Assembly: GCA_020851115.1 (NCBI GenBank) | Contig: JADZDJ010000158.1 | Location: 1-64,000, forward strand | Length of the DNA stretch: 64,000 bases | Direction of reading: 5' to 3' | Origin: Pirellulales bacterium | GTDB taxonomy: Bacteria; Planctomycetota; Planctomycetia; Pirellulales; JADZDJ01 | Part shown: positions 1-7,439 of the stretch, piece after piece | Numbering within the stretch: position 1 is the stretch's first letter | Layout: the number at the start of each line of letters is the position of its first letter | The notes under the pieces: model-generated | Databases searched by the model: none | Told to the model about the DNA's origin: nothing | Seen by the model: only the letters and a program-made list of their open reading frames with translations | Position numbers and translations under genes: made by a program

Positions 1-176
1 ACGCCAACGGCGATGGGGCGGTGGACGGAGCCGACTTTGTCATCTGGCAAACCAACTTTCCGTTCCCGACGGGGCCTGGCGCTGCGCCGGTTCCGGAACC
101 GTGTGGATTGATGTTGTTTGGCGCCGGTTGCGTGGGACTGATCGTTGGCCTGCGTAAGCGACGCTCGGCTGTTTAA
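1..176 (+). CDS. Dockerin / PEP-CTERM secreted protein (3' end only)
   Basis: The reading frame is open from the left edge (first whole codon at base 3) to TAA at 174-176, so only the last 57 residues are in the window. They contain a dockerin type I-like calcium loop (GDGAVDGADF) followed by a PEP-CTERM sorting tail: VPEP, a hydrophobic stretch, then a basic end (RKRR). In known PEP-CTERM systems this tail is recognised by an exosortase and removed at the membrane during export. The catalytic or binding part lies upstream of the window, so the function cannot be stated. A gene of the DUF1559 type follows about 110 bases later in the same direction. Confidence 0.75.
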   Translation, partial: ANGDGAVDGADFVIWQTNFPFPTGPGAAPVPEPCGLMLFGAGCVGLIVGLRKRRSAV

Positions 177-287
177 TCGTCAAACGAGGCGCTGATGAAT
201 GCGCGGGGCCGGACAGAGAGGCACCACGCTGGTTCGTGACGAGGCATGCGGACGGTTTTTGTAGGCGCTTTCCCAAGGGAGATAGTG

Positions 288-1331
288 ATGTTCTGTTTAC
301 ATCATCGGTCGGTTCATTTCAAGAAGGCGGGATTCACCCTGGTGGAGTTGTTGGTGGTGATCGCCATCATCGGCATCCTGATTGCGCTGCTCTTGCCCGC
401 GGTGCAAGCCGCGCGCGAAGCATCGCGACGGTCGAGTTGCACCAATAATCTCAAGCAAATCGGGCTGGCCATTCTCAACCACGAATCGGCCAGGAAGTTC
501 TTTCCACCGGGGCGCAGCGGCTGCCGCGAAATGGGAGCAATGGGTTCTCCCTGCCCCTGCAAATTCCTCGGCAATTGGGTCGATACCGAAAAACAGCGCC
601 ACGGTGCCAGCGGCTTTGTGATGATGCTTCCATACCTAGAAGAATCCGCGCTCTATGCGTTGGCGCATTGGGAGTACGGAGAATTGCTCTATCGCGGCGA
701 TACCGGCGGATTGTTCAACTATTCGTCAATGTATTCGGCCAAATGGCAGGCGGATGCCGATATGATCCGCTTGGTGAAAATGCAGCCGCGCGTTTTTGTC
801 TGCCCTTCGAGCACGGCGGAACCGAATTGCGTCAAATGCCGCGAGGGAGGCGGCTGGATCCCGATCGAAGGTGAAATGGGGCTGAGTTCGTACGGGCTGT
901 GCATGGGTCGCTACGATCCAGCGTCAGCCCTCGGCTTGACTCCCCCTTTAGCCTGCGGAAACGACTCCTTGTCTGGCGCATTCGTCGCCGCGCTGCGCAA
1001 GAAGCGCAAAGATGTGCTCGATGGCACCAGCAAGACCTACGCCGTCGGTGAAGTGCGGAATCCCGACGACGTTTCCAATTGGAACCCGTGGGCGTATGCC
1101 ACCCCCTTTGAAGGCATGCGATCGACGCACAATTCGATGAACACGTTGCCGGGCAAGGGCGATGTGCTGGTTCATCCGCATCCGAATTGGGGCGACGAAA
1201 ACGGTTCGTTTGGGAGCGAACATGCCGGTGGAGCGAACATGGCCTACCTCGACGGACACGTGGAATTTGTGAACGAGAATATTGCCCTGAAGGTGTGTCG
1301 CGCAACAGGAACCATTGGGGCCTCGGATTAG
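288..1331 (+). CDS. DUF1559 domain prepilin-like protein
   Basis: A 347-residue protein with a type IV prepilin leader: a short basic N-terminus, then the methylation/cleavage motif G-FTLVELLVVIAIIG with predicted cleavage after Gly15, then one hydrophobic helix. The rest is a DUF1559 domain, including the N-terminal CTNNLKQIGLA element and the C-terminal H-x-G-x-ANMAYLDGHVEF element typical of this very large planctomycete family. An in-frame ATG lies at 246, but AAGGGAG just upstream of 288 and the usual leader length favour 288. Such proteins are thought to be exported pseudopilins; no member-specific role can be given. A small lipoprotein gene follows, the usual partner arrangement. Confidence 0.9.
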   Translation: MFCLHHRSVHFKKAGFTLVELLVVIAIIGILIALLLPAVQAAREASRRSSCTNNLKQIGLAILNHESARKFFPPGRSGCREMGAMGSPCPCKFLGNWVDTEKQRHGASGFVMMLPYLEESALYALAHWEYGELLYRGDTGGLFNYSSMYSAKWQADADMIRLVKMQPRVFVCPSSTAEPNCVKCREGGGWIPIEGEMGLSSYGLCMGRYDPASALGLTPPLACGNDSLSGAFVAALRKKRKDVLDGTSKTYAVGEVRNPDDVSNWNPWAYATPFEGMRSTHNSMNTLPGKGDVLVHPHPNWGDENGSFGSEHAGGANMAYLDGHVEFVNENIALKVCRATGTIGASD

Positions 1332-1351
1332 TTTGACCCTTCCTTGCCCCC

Positions 1352-1368
1352 TCGCGGTTGCACCGCGA
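1352..1368. repeat. Small perfect hairpin between DUF1559 gene and lipoprotein gene
   Basis: TCGCGGT (1352-1358) and ACCGCGA (1362-1368) are perfect inverted repeats around a 3-base loop. There is no T-run after it, so it is not a typical intrinsic terminator. It could stabilise the upstream transcript or weaken read-through into the next gene. Confidence 0.4.
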
Positions 1369-1426
1369 TACGAACGAAAAGCTGCAGGGTAGCACTGGTT
1401 ACGGAACACTTCTGGACTGAATTGTC

Positions 1427-1900
1427 ATGCATCGCTACGTGAATTGGAAAGCGGCCGGCTGGTTGATTTGCGCGCTTTCGCTGGCCGTCGGCTGTGGCCG
1501 TGGACGTCCTGCACGAGTGCCGGTTTCGGGGCAAGTGCTGATCGACGGCCAGCCGTTGAAGTTTGGCATCGTGCGATTTATCCCGTCGGGGGCCAGGGCG
1601 TCGGAGGGAAAATTGGACGAAACCGGACACTTCACGCTGTCGTGTTTCGAAGATCGCGACGGCGCTGTGGTCGGTCTGCACCAGGTCGAAGTGTCGGGGG
1701 TCCAGCACGTCAACTATCGGGAAAATCGCTGGCACGCACCGAAAAAATACAAAGATTCGCAAACATCGGGCTTGACTCAGGAGATTACCGGGCCGACCGA
1801 CTCGGTGAGCATTCAACTGACCTGGGACTGCAAAGGCCCGTTTTCTGAATTCGCTGACGTGGAAGCGGGTTCCGATGGTAAGAAACAAGGTTACAAGTAA
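1427..1900 (+). CDS. Small lipoprotein, DUF1559-partner type
   Basis: A 157-residue protein with an N-terminal hydrophobic signal (about residues 9-22) ending in a lipobox-like LAVGC, so it is probably lipidated at Cys23 and anchored in the outer or cytoplasmic membrane. The remainder resembles the carboxypeptidase-regulatory/transthyretin-like small proteins often found directly after DUF1559 genes in planctomycetes (VSGQVLIDGQPLKFGIVRFIP, then a later TGHFTLS strand). No enzymatic motif is seen. Same strand as the DUF1559 gene with a 95-base spacer holding a small hairpin. Function unknown. Confidence 0.75.
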   Translation: MHRYVNWKAAGWLICALSLAVGCGRGRPARVPVSGQVLIDGQPLKFGIVRFIPSGARASEGKLDETGHFTLSCFEDRDGAVVGLHQVEVSGVQHVNYRENRWHAPKKYKDSQTSGLTQEITGPTDSVSIQLTWDCKGPFSEFADVEAGSDGKKQGYK

Positions 1901-2070
1901 TTGAGGTTGAGATTGGATCGCGTCGAATTGGGTAAACGGCGGACTGTTCAGCGCTGGCCTGCGTGGGATCGGGAAGCCTGCGCACCACAAGCGAGACGAT
2001 TGAAGATGGTCGCGGAGCCGGACAGTTGGAACGACGGGTGCCGATCGGCCACGATGAATTTAGCACGAAG

Positions 2071-3462
2071 ATGAAGCACTGGACCACGCGATCATCGAAC
2101 GTCGCCCAAAGCATGACCTGGCCACACTGGCGGCTCGTGCTGCTGCTGATGACGATTTGTTATTTGGCTCATTTCAATCGTCAAAGCATGCCGGTCGCCG
2201 GGGATTTGCGGATCATGGAGACCTACGGTATCAGCCCGACGCAAATGGGGCTGGTCTATTCGGCCTTTCTGGCGACGTACACCTTGTTCATGATTCCAGG
2301 TGGCTGGTTGATCGACCGCACTGGCCCGAAGTTCGCGCTGCAGCTCATGTGCCTCGGTTCGGCGGTTTTTGTCGTCCTGACAGGATTGGTCGGCTTGGGG
2401 GCCGCAACGATGGCCGTCGCATTGCCGAGCCTGATCGTCGTGCGCGGCGCGATGGGGTTGATTAGCGCCCCGCTGCATCCAGCCGCGGCGAATGCCGTGT
2501 CGCTGGGCATCCCGGTGCTCCAACGCTCGGCCGCCAACGGCATGGTGACTGGCGCGGCACTATTAGGAATCGCCTCGACGTACGTCGTGTTTGGTGGAAT
2601 GATCGATTGGCTGACCTGGGAAGTGGCATTCGTCGCCGCCGGCGTGGCAACGATCGTGGTCGGAATGCTGTGGACCGTGTTTGCACCGCCCAGGGAAACG
2701 CCAGCCACCGCAGACGCTCGTTCGCCCGCGATGCGGCCGTCGGCTGCTCGGACCGCGGGGTTTTTCCGCCGCAATAAGAACTTAATCTTGGTGACGATCA
2801 GCTATTCCGCGGTCGGCTACTTTCAGTATCTGTTCTTTTACTGGATGCACTATTACTTCAAAGACGTGTTGAAATTGGGTGATGAACAGAGCCGCTGGTA
2901 TGCCACGATTCCACCGCTGGCGATGGCATGCGGCATGCCTCTGGGCGGTTGGCTTTCCGATCGAATTCAGTCGCTGTTTGGTTGGCGGGCGGCTCGGGGC
3001 GGCATGGCGGCAAGTGCGATGGTGGCCAGCTCGGTGCTGCTGTTGCTGGGGGTGCAAGCTCGGCAGCCGCTGTGGATCGTCGCTTGGATGTCGCTGGCGC
3101 TGGGTGTCTTGGGAATGCTCGAAGGTCCGTTTTGGGTCACGGCCGTCGAAGTCGGCGGCAACCGCGGCGGGCTGAGCGCAGGCATCTTCAACACGGGCGG
3201 AAATGTCGGCGGAATTGTCGCTCCGCTATTCACCCCCTGGATCAGCATCGATCTTGGATACGGGTGGCCCGCTGGTCTTGCCGTCGGCAGCATCGTATGC
3301 CTGATTGGCGCGGCGCTGTGGTTTTGGATCGACGCGCCGCGGCCGATCGCCTCTGCGCTGAACTTCGACGCGCCGCTATCCCCCGCTTGTTTTTCAAGGG
3401 CGGAACCGATACAAGCGAATTGCTTTTTTTCTCCAACCCATGTCATTCCTTTCACCGCCTGA
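2071..3462 (+). CDS. MFS transporter, sugar-acid/hexuronate (ACS-like) type
   Basis: About 463 residues with roughly twelve hydrophobic segments. An early helix pair is followed by the MFS loop motif GGWLIDRTGPK after helix 2, and the pattern LAHFNRQSMPVAGDLRIMETYGIS near the start resembles the anion:cation symporter group that takes up hexuronates, galactonate or glucarate. The middle loop (about residues 205-225) is Pro/Ala/Arg rich. The frame is open from 1963, but sequence before 2071 is not hydrophobic and reads like non-coding DNA; 2113 is another possible start. An enolase-superfamily dehydratase follows 32 bases downstream, which supports a sugar-acid substrate; the exact one is not known. 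Confidence 0.85.
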   Translation: MKHWTTRSSNVAQSMTWPHWRLVLLLMTICYLAHFNRQSMPVAGDLRIMETYGISPTQMGLVYSAFLATYTLFMIPGGWLIDRTGPKFALQLMCLGSAVFVVLTGLVGLGAATMAVALPSLIVVRGAMGLISAPLHPAAANAVSLGIPVLQRSAANGMVTGAALLGIASTYVVFGGMIDWLTWEVAFVAAGVATIVVGMLWTVFAPPRETPATADARSPAMRPSAARTAGFFRRNKNLILVTISYSAVGYFQYLFFYWMHYYFKDVLKLGDEQSRWYATIPPLAMACGMPLGGWLSDRIQSLFGWRAARGGMAASAMVASSVLLLLGVQARQPLWIVAWMSLALGVLGMLEGPFWVTAVEVGGNRGGLSAGIFNTGGNVGGIVAPLFTPWISIDLGYGWPAGLAVGSIVCLIGAALWFWIDAPRPIASALNFDAPLSPACFSRAEPIQANCFFSPTHVIPFTA

Positions 3463-3494
3463 GTAGGGCGAGAAGCCAAGTTGAGACGTTTCGA

Positions 3495-4763
3495 ATGAAA
3501 ATCACGAAGGTTGATTGCCACGTATTGTTGATTCCGAATTTCGACCCACTGGCCAATTCGTCGGCGCAGGACGATTTGGTGGTCGAGATTCACACCGATG
3601 AAGGGGTCACCGGAATTGGCGAAACCGACACAAACCCCTGGGTCGCCCGCGAGTGCATTCGCACGCGCGGAACGCATTGCATGGGATTGGGACTGGAAGA
3701 AATGCTCGTCGGCGCCAATCCCTTCGATATCGAGGGGCTGTGGAAAAAAATGTATAGTGGGTCGAAAATGACCGGCCGCCGGGGGGCGGTGATTTGCGCG
3801 ATCGGGGCCATCGATATGGCCCTGTGGGATTTGCGCGGCAAAGCCGCCGGGCAACCGGTGTATCGATTGCTCGGCGGCTCGAACGATCGGCCGATTGTCC
3901 CCTACGCGTCGCTGCTCCCCACGGGGCGCAGCGTCGAGCAGCAATGTCAGTCGCTCGTGGAAAAAGTTTGCGTCGCGCGGACGATGGGTTTCCGGGCCGC
4001 GAAGCTGGAAGTTTGCATTAATGGCCCGTACAGCCACCAGGGCTTGCAGGCCGACGACGAGTCGATGGTCGACATCGTGGGCGCATGCCGCCAAGCCGTC
4101 GGGCCAAATTTTACGTTGATGGTCGATGTGGCATACTGCTGGCCGAGCGCGCGGCATGCGCTGTCGGTCATTGAAAAGCTCGCGGCCTATGACCTGTTTT
4201 TTGTCGAAACCCCGATCGATATCGATGATTTGGAGGGCTATGCGTTCTTGCACCAGCATTCACCGGTAAAAATCGCCGCCGGCGAATGGCAGAATACGCA
4301 TTGGGAGTTTCTCGATCTGGCGGATCGTGGCATGCTCGATGTGCTGCAACCCGACATCGGCCGCGTGGGCGGCTTCAGCGAGGCGCGCAAAGTGTGCCAA
4401 ATCGCGGAACAGCGCAACCGCATCATCGTGCCCCATTGCTGGAAATCCGCGATTGGCATCGCCGCCAGCGCGCACATGGCCGCGGCCAGCTCCGCCTGCC
4501 GATATATCGAATTTTTGCCGTCGGAACTTTCAGAATCGCCCCTACGCCGCGAATTGGTGCTGGACGAATTGCAGATCGTCAATGGAGCCATTCAATTGCC
4601 CGAGAAACCAGGATTGGGCATCGAACTGAACCGCGATGCATTGGCGCGGTTTGCCGAAGGGAGTCCGACAAAGATCGTGGATGGCATACCCGCTCCGCAA
4701 TTTGCCCGCATTCGGGCTGGACGCAACGACGGCGCGCGGCTGGAATACTCCGCCGAATCGTAA
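3495..4763 (+). CDS. Mandelate racemase / sugar-acid dehydratase (enolase superfamily)
   Basis: 422 residues with the enolase-superfamily capping domain at the N-terminus and a modified TIM barrel. Metal ligands are visible as Asp in LMVDVAYCW, Glu in FFVETPID and Glu in IAAGEWQ. The His/Asp catalytic dyad is present as Asp in LQPDIGRVGG and His in IVPHCW, with a late Glu in YIEFLP, so it belongs to the mandelate racemase subgroup. The lysine motif that is KxK in mandelate racemase reads K-L-E here (FRAAKLEV), as in some acid-sugar dehydratases with altered second residue. Probable reaction: dehydration or epimerisation of a sugar acid brought in by the upstream MFS protein. The frame continues upstream to 2928 but that part is a shadow of the MFS gene. 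Confidence 0.85.
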   Translation: MKITKVDCHVLLIPNFDPLANSSAQDDLVVEIHTDEGVTGIGETDTNPWVARECIRTRGTHCMGLGLEEMLVGANPFDIEGLWKKMYSGSKMTGRRGAVICAIGAIDMALWDLRGKAAGQPVYRLLGGSNDRPIVPYASLLPTGRSVEQQCQSLVEKVCVARTMGFRAAKLEVCINGPYSHQGLQADDESMVDIVGACRQAVGPNFTLMVDVAYCWPSARHALSVIEKLAAYDLFFVETPIDIDDLEGYAFLHQHSPVKIAAGEWQNTHWEFLDLADRGMLDVLQPDIGRVGGFSEARKVCQIAEQRNRIIVPHCWKSAIGIAASAHMAAASSACRYIEFLPSELSESPLRRELVLDELQIVNGAIQLPEKPGLGIELNRDALARFAEGSPTKIVDGIPAPQFARIRAGRNDGARLEYSAES

Positions 4764-4918
4764 CTCATCCAGCGACTTTCGAATGGTTGGTTTGGCTGAT
4801 TTGCTGCGTCGCTGGAGAACCCTCCTGGGAAACGTCTGATTGCTTGCGGCTGCAAGTCACGCTTGATCGCCGCCGCCAGATCCTCGGTCGGCTTGTGTCG
4901 GAAACGGTTGTCGACTGA

Positions 4919-4945
4919 TTGGCGGAACGCCGGTTTGCCTACAAT
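4919..4945 (+). promoter_or_regulatory. Possible sigma-70-type promoter before DUF1080 gene
   Basis: TTGGCG (4919-4924) and TACAAT (4940-4945) are separated by 15 bases, followed by ATAATAG. The -10 is good but the spacer is short. It sits 50 bases before the ATG at 4995 in a 231-base gap, a reasonable place for a new transcription unit. Confidence 0.3.
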
Positions 4946-4994
4946 AATAGCTGGTTGACAAGCCATGAATCATTTGTCACTCCAGGAGAAACCT

Positions 4995-5846
4995 ATGCTT
5001 CCGTTTCGCACAAGAAGATTTTACGTCACTTGGGGCCTGCTGCTGATTGTGGCTTGCCCGCGGTTGGCCAGTGCCGCGGAGCCTGGCACCAGCGAACGTA
5101 ACGCTAGCGACCAGAAAATCCACCTCTTTAATGGTAAGAATCTCGACGGTTGGTACGTGTTCACGGAGCAGACAAAGTTTGAAAATCCAGGCGTCTTTCA
5201 AGTCGTCGATGGCACGATTTACGCTCCCGGAGGCAATGAGGAGACTGCCTATCTGGGCGGCTTGATTACCCGGCAGTCATACAAGAACTATCGCTTGAAG
5301 CTGGAGTATAAGTGGGGCGAGAGAACCTATGGTCATCGTCAAGGAAAAGCCCGCGATGCCGGCGTCCTGCTCCATTGTTTCGGCCCAAACGGTCCCGGTC
5401 CGTGGATGAATTCCTTCGAGTTTCAAATCATCGAAGGAGGCACGGGAGATTTGCTGGTTGTCAAAATCGACCCTCGCGATGGCGAGGATGATCGAATCGC
5501 CCTGACCTGCATCGGCGAGATTGAGAAACGCGCCGAGGCTCCCTACTTCAAGCCCGGTGGGGAACAATACACGTTCAAGAACGATGGCCGGCTGAACTGG
5601 TGGGGCCGCGATTTGAAGTGGCAAGATGTCACCGGCTTTCGCGGCCGGGAAGATCTCGCCAGCCCGCATGGCGAGTGGACGACATGCGAAATCGTCGCGC
5701 GTGGAAACTCTCTGGAATACTACGTCAATGGAAAACTGGCCAACCGCGCTGCCGGTCTGAGCGTCTCGGCCGGAAAGATATTCTTGCAGACCGAAGGGGC
5801 TGAACTCTGGTACCGCAACATCGAACTCATGCCTTTGAACGGGTGA
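4995..5846 (+). CDS. Secreted DUF1080 (3-keto-disaccharide hydrolase-like) protein
   Basis: 283 residues. An N-terminal signal peptide (basic start, hydrophobic core to about residue 25, ASA-AE cleavage) indicates export. The family hallmark LFNGKNLDGW begins near residue 44, and the domain runs to the C-terminus with conserved AGVLLHCFG, EFQIIEGG and late EYYVNGKLAN segments of a jelly-roll fold. Members of this family (PF06439) include 3-keto-glucoside hydrolases and laminin-G-like sugar-binding proteins; planctomycetes have many. The ATG at 4995 has AGGAG seven bases upstream, so it is preferred over 4965. A ceramidase-like secreted hydrolase follows 50 bases later. Confidence 0.88.
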   Translation: MLPFRTRRFYVTWGLLLIVACPRLASAAEPGTSERNASDQKIHLFNGKNLDGWYVFTEQTKFENPGVFQVVDGTIYAPGGNEETAYLGGLITRQSYKNYRLKLEYKWGERTYGHRQGKARDAGVLLHCFGPNGPGPWMNSFEFQIIEGGTGDLLVVKIDPRDGEDDRIALTCIGEIEKRAEAPYFKPGGEQYTFKNDGRLNWWGRDLKWQDVTGFRGREDLASPHGEWTTCEIVARGNSLEYYVNGKLANRAAGLSVSAGKIFLQTEGAELWYRNIELMPLNG

Positions 5847-5896
5847 AATCGAGGCGGCGGTGCGATTCTTGAATACCATCAGAATTGGAGAAAGCA

Positions 5897-7414
5897 ATGA
5901 AACGCCTGGGCTGTTTGCTCTCAATCGCGGTTGTCGTCGTTGTCGTGTCGGATCGTACCAGCGCGCAAACCTTTAAAGCTGGCTTCGCGGAGTGCGATAT
6001 CTCGCCGGAAATCGGCATGGAGCAACCGGGCAACTACTTCAAAATCTATATCGAATCGTTGCACGATCCATGCAAGGTGCGGGCGGGTGTGTTCGACGAC
6101 GGCAAGCAGCGGATTGCGCTGGTGGGCATCGATGCCCTGTCGATCGACCGCGCAGTAGTTCTGAACGTTCGTAAGGCAATTCAGGAGAAGTGCGGGATCG
6201 ACCCCGATGCCGTCTTGATCGGTGCTTCGCATTCGCACTCCTCCGGGCCTACCTCCTCGGTTCAACCTGGCGAGTACGACCATGCTTCGACGTTGGTACA
6301 AAAATTGGCTTACGAAAAATCCTCGACGGCGAATCCGAAGTACTTGAAACTCGTAGAATCGAAACTGGTGCAGGCCGTTTGCGAAGCGAACGACCGATGC
6401 GTGCCTGCCGATTGCGGCGTGGGGCGAGGGCATGAAGACCAAGTGGCCTTTAACCGCCGCTTCCACATGAAAAATGGACTAACCTGCACGCATCCGGGTC
6501 AGGGCAATCCCGACCTCATCGAACCAGCAGGTCCGGTCGATCCTGAAGTTGGCGTCATCGGCGCATGGGACAAGCAGGGCAAGTTTCTTGGCTGCGTCGT
6601 GAATTTTGCTTGTCACGGCACGGTGCCGCCGATGGCAGGCGCCAGCTCGGCGAATTACGTTTGCTACTTAGAGCGGGCGATTCGTGGTTACTACGGCCAG
6701 GATTGCACCGTCGTGTTTCTCAATGGCGCTTCGGGAGATATCACGCAGGTCGATAACCTTTCGAAATACACGCGCCGCCCTCCCAAGCTCTGGTCTGAAT
6801 TCGTCGGCGGTCGCGTCGGGGCTGAAGCATTGAAAGTGCTGTTGAGCATGGACCGAGGGGAGATGGCGCCGATCGACTACCGCACAAAAATTTTACAGAT
6901 CAAGCGTCGCGTTCCGCGTCCAGAGCGCGTCCAGCAAGCGCTTGAAATCGTGCGACAAGAGCCAAAAAAGTGGCCTGACTACCACTGGCTTTGGGCCAAA
7001 GAGATCGTTTTACTCGACGCCAAGCTACAGCGCGCGCCCACGGCCGACGTCGAAGTTCAGGCGGTCCAAGTCGGGCCTGCCGTATTCATTACCACACCGG
7101 CCGAATACTTCTGCCAGTTTGGATTAGAGATCAAAGCGGGCAGTCCGTTTCCATTCACGTTTCCCGTTTCGCTGGCGAATGGCTGCGTGGGGTACGTGCC
7201 GACGGAAGAGGCGCTCGGTCCGCGCGGCGGCGGCTACGAAACGCGGCTTACCAGCTATAGCAATTTGGAGCCATCGGCTGGCCGTCGAATGGAAGAGGCT
7301 GGCCTGGAACTGGCGCGGCAGATGACGCCCGGAATAGCACCCTGTCGGCCACCCGCACCGCCATTTACTGGCAATTCTTGGATCGACGATAACAATCCGC
7401 CAGAGTTGGATTGA
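5897..7414 (+). CDS. Neutral/alkaline ceramidase-like secreted hydrolase
   Basis: 505 residues with a signal peptide (VVVVVVSDRTSAQ). The protein matches the N-terminal domain of neutral/alkaline non-lysosomal ceramidases: AGFAECDISPEIG near the mature start, the metal-site motif GASHSHSSGP, NFACHGTVPP, and LNGASGDITQVD at the position of the nucleophile-bearing NxGDVSP motif. The classical nucleophilic serine context is altered (GDIT), so hydrolysis of ceramide itself is not assured. It is shorter than full ceramidases (about 650-750 residues), lacking the C-terminal Ig-like domain, which is normal for planctomycete homologues. GGAG lies upstream of the ATG at 5897. Probably acts outside the cytoplasm on amidated lipids or sugars. 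Confidence 0.82.
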   Translation: MKRLGCLLSIAVVVVVVSDRTSAQTFKAGFAECDISPEIGMEQPGNYFKIYIESLHDPCKVRAGVFDDGKQRIALVGIDALSIDRAVVLNVRKAIQEKCGIDPDAVLIGASHSHSSGPTSSVQPGEYDHASTLVQKLAYEKSSTANPKYLKLVESKLVQAVCEANDRCVPADCGVGRGHEDQVAFNRRFHMKNGLTCTHPGQGNPDLIEPAGPVDPEVGVIGAWDKQGKFLGCVVNFACHGTVPPMAGASSANYVCYLERAIRGYYGQDCTVVFLNGASGDITQVDNLSKYTRRPPKLWSEFVGGRVGAEALKVLLSMDRGEMAPIDYRTKILQIKRRVPRPERVQQALEIVRQEPKKWPDYHWLWAKEIVLLDAKLQRAPTADVEVQAVQVGPAVFITTPAEYFCQFGLEIKAGSPFPFTFPVSLANGCVGYVPTEEALGPRGGGYETRLTSYSNLEPSAGRRMEEAGLELARQMTPGIAPCRPPAPPFTGNSWIDDNNPPELD

Positions 7415-7439
7415 TCGGATCGGGTGCGAGTTTCATTCG

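Noticed and set aside
2928-3494. 5' part of a long plus frame that continues into the enolase-superfamily gene
   Set aside because: It lies in another frame of the MFS gene and is Arg/Gly-rich; the real gene starts at 3495.
2967-4259. 430-residue minus-strand frame
   Set aside because: Antisense shadow of the MFS and dehydratase genes; composition typical of the complementary strand of GC-rich codons.
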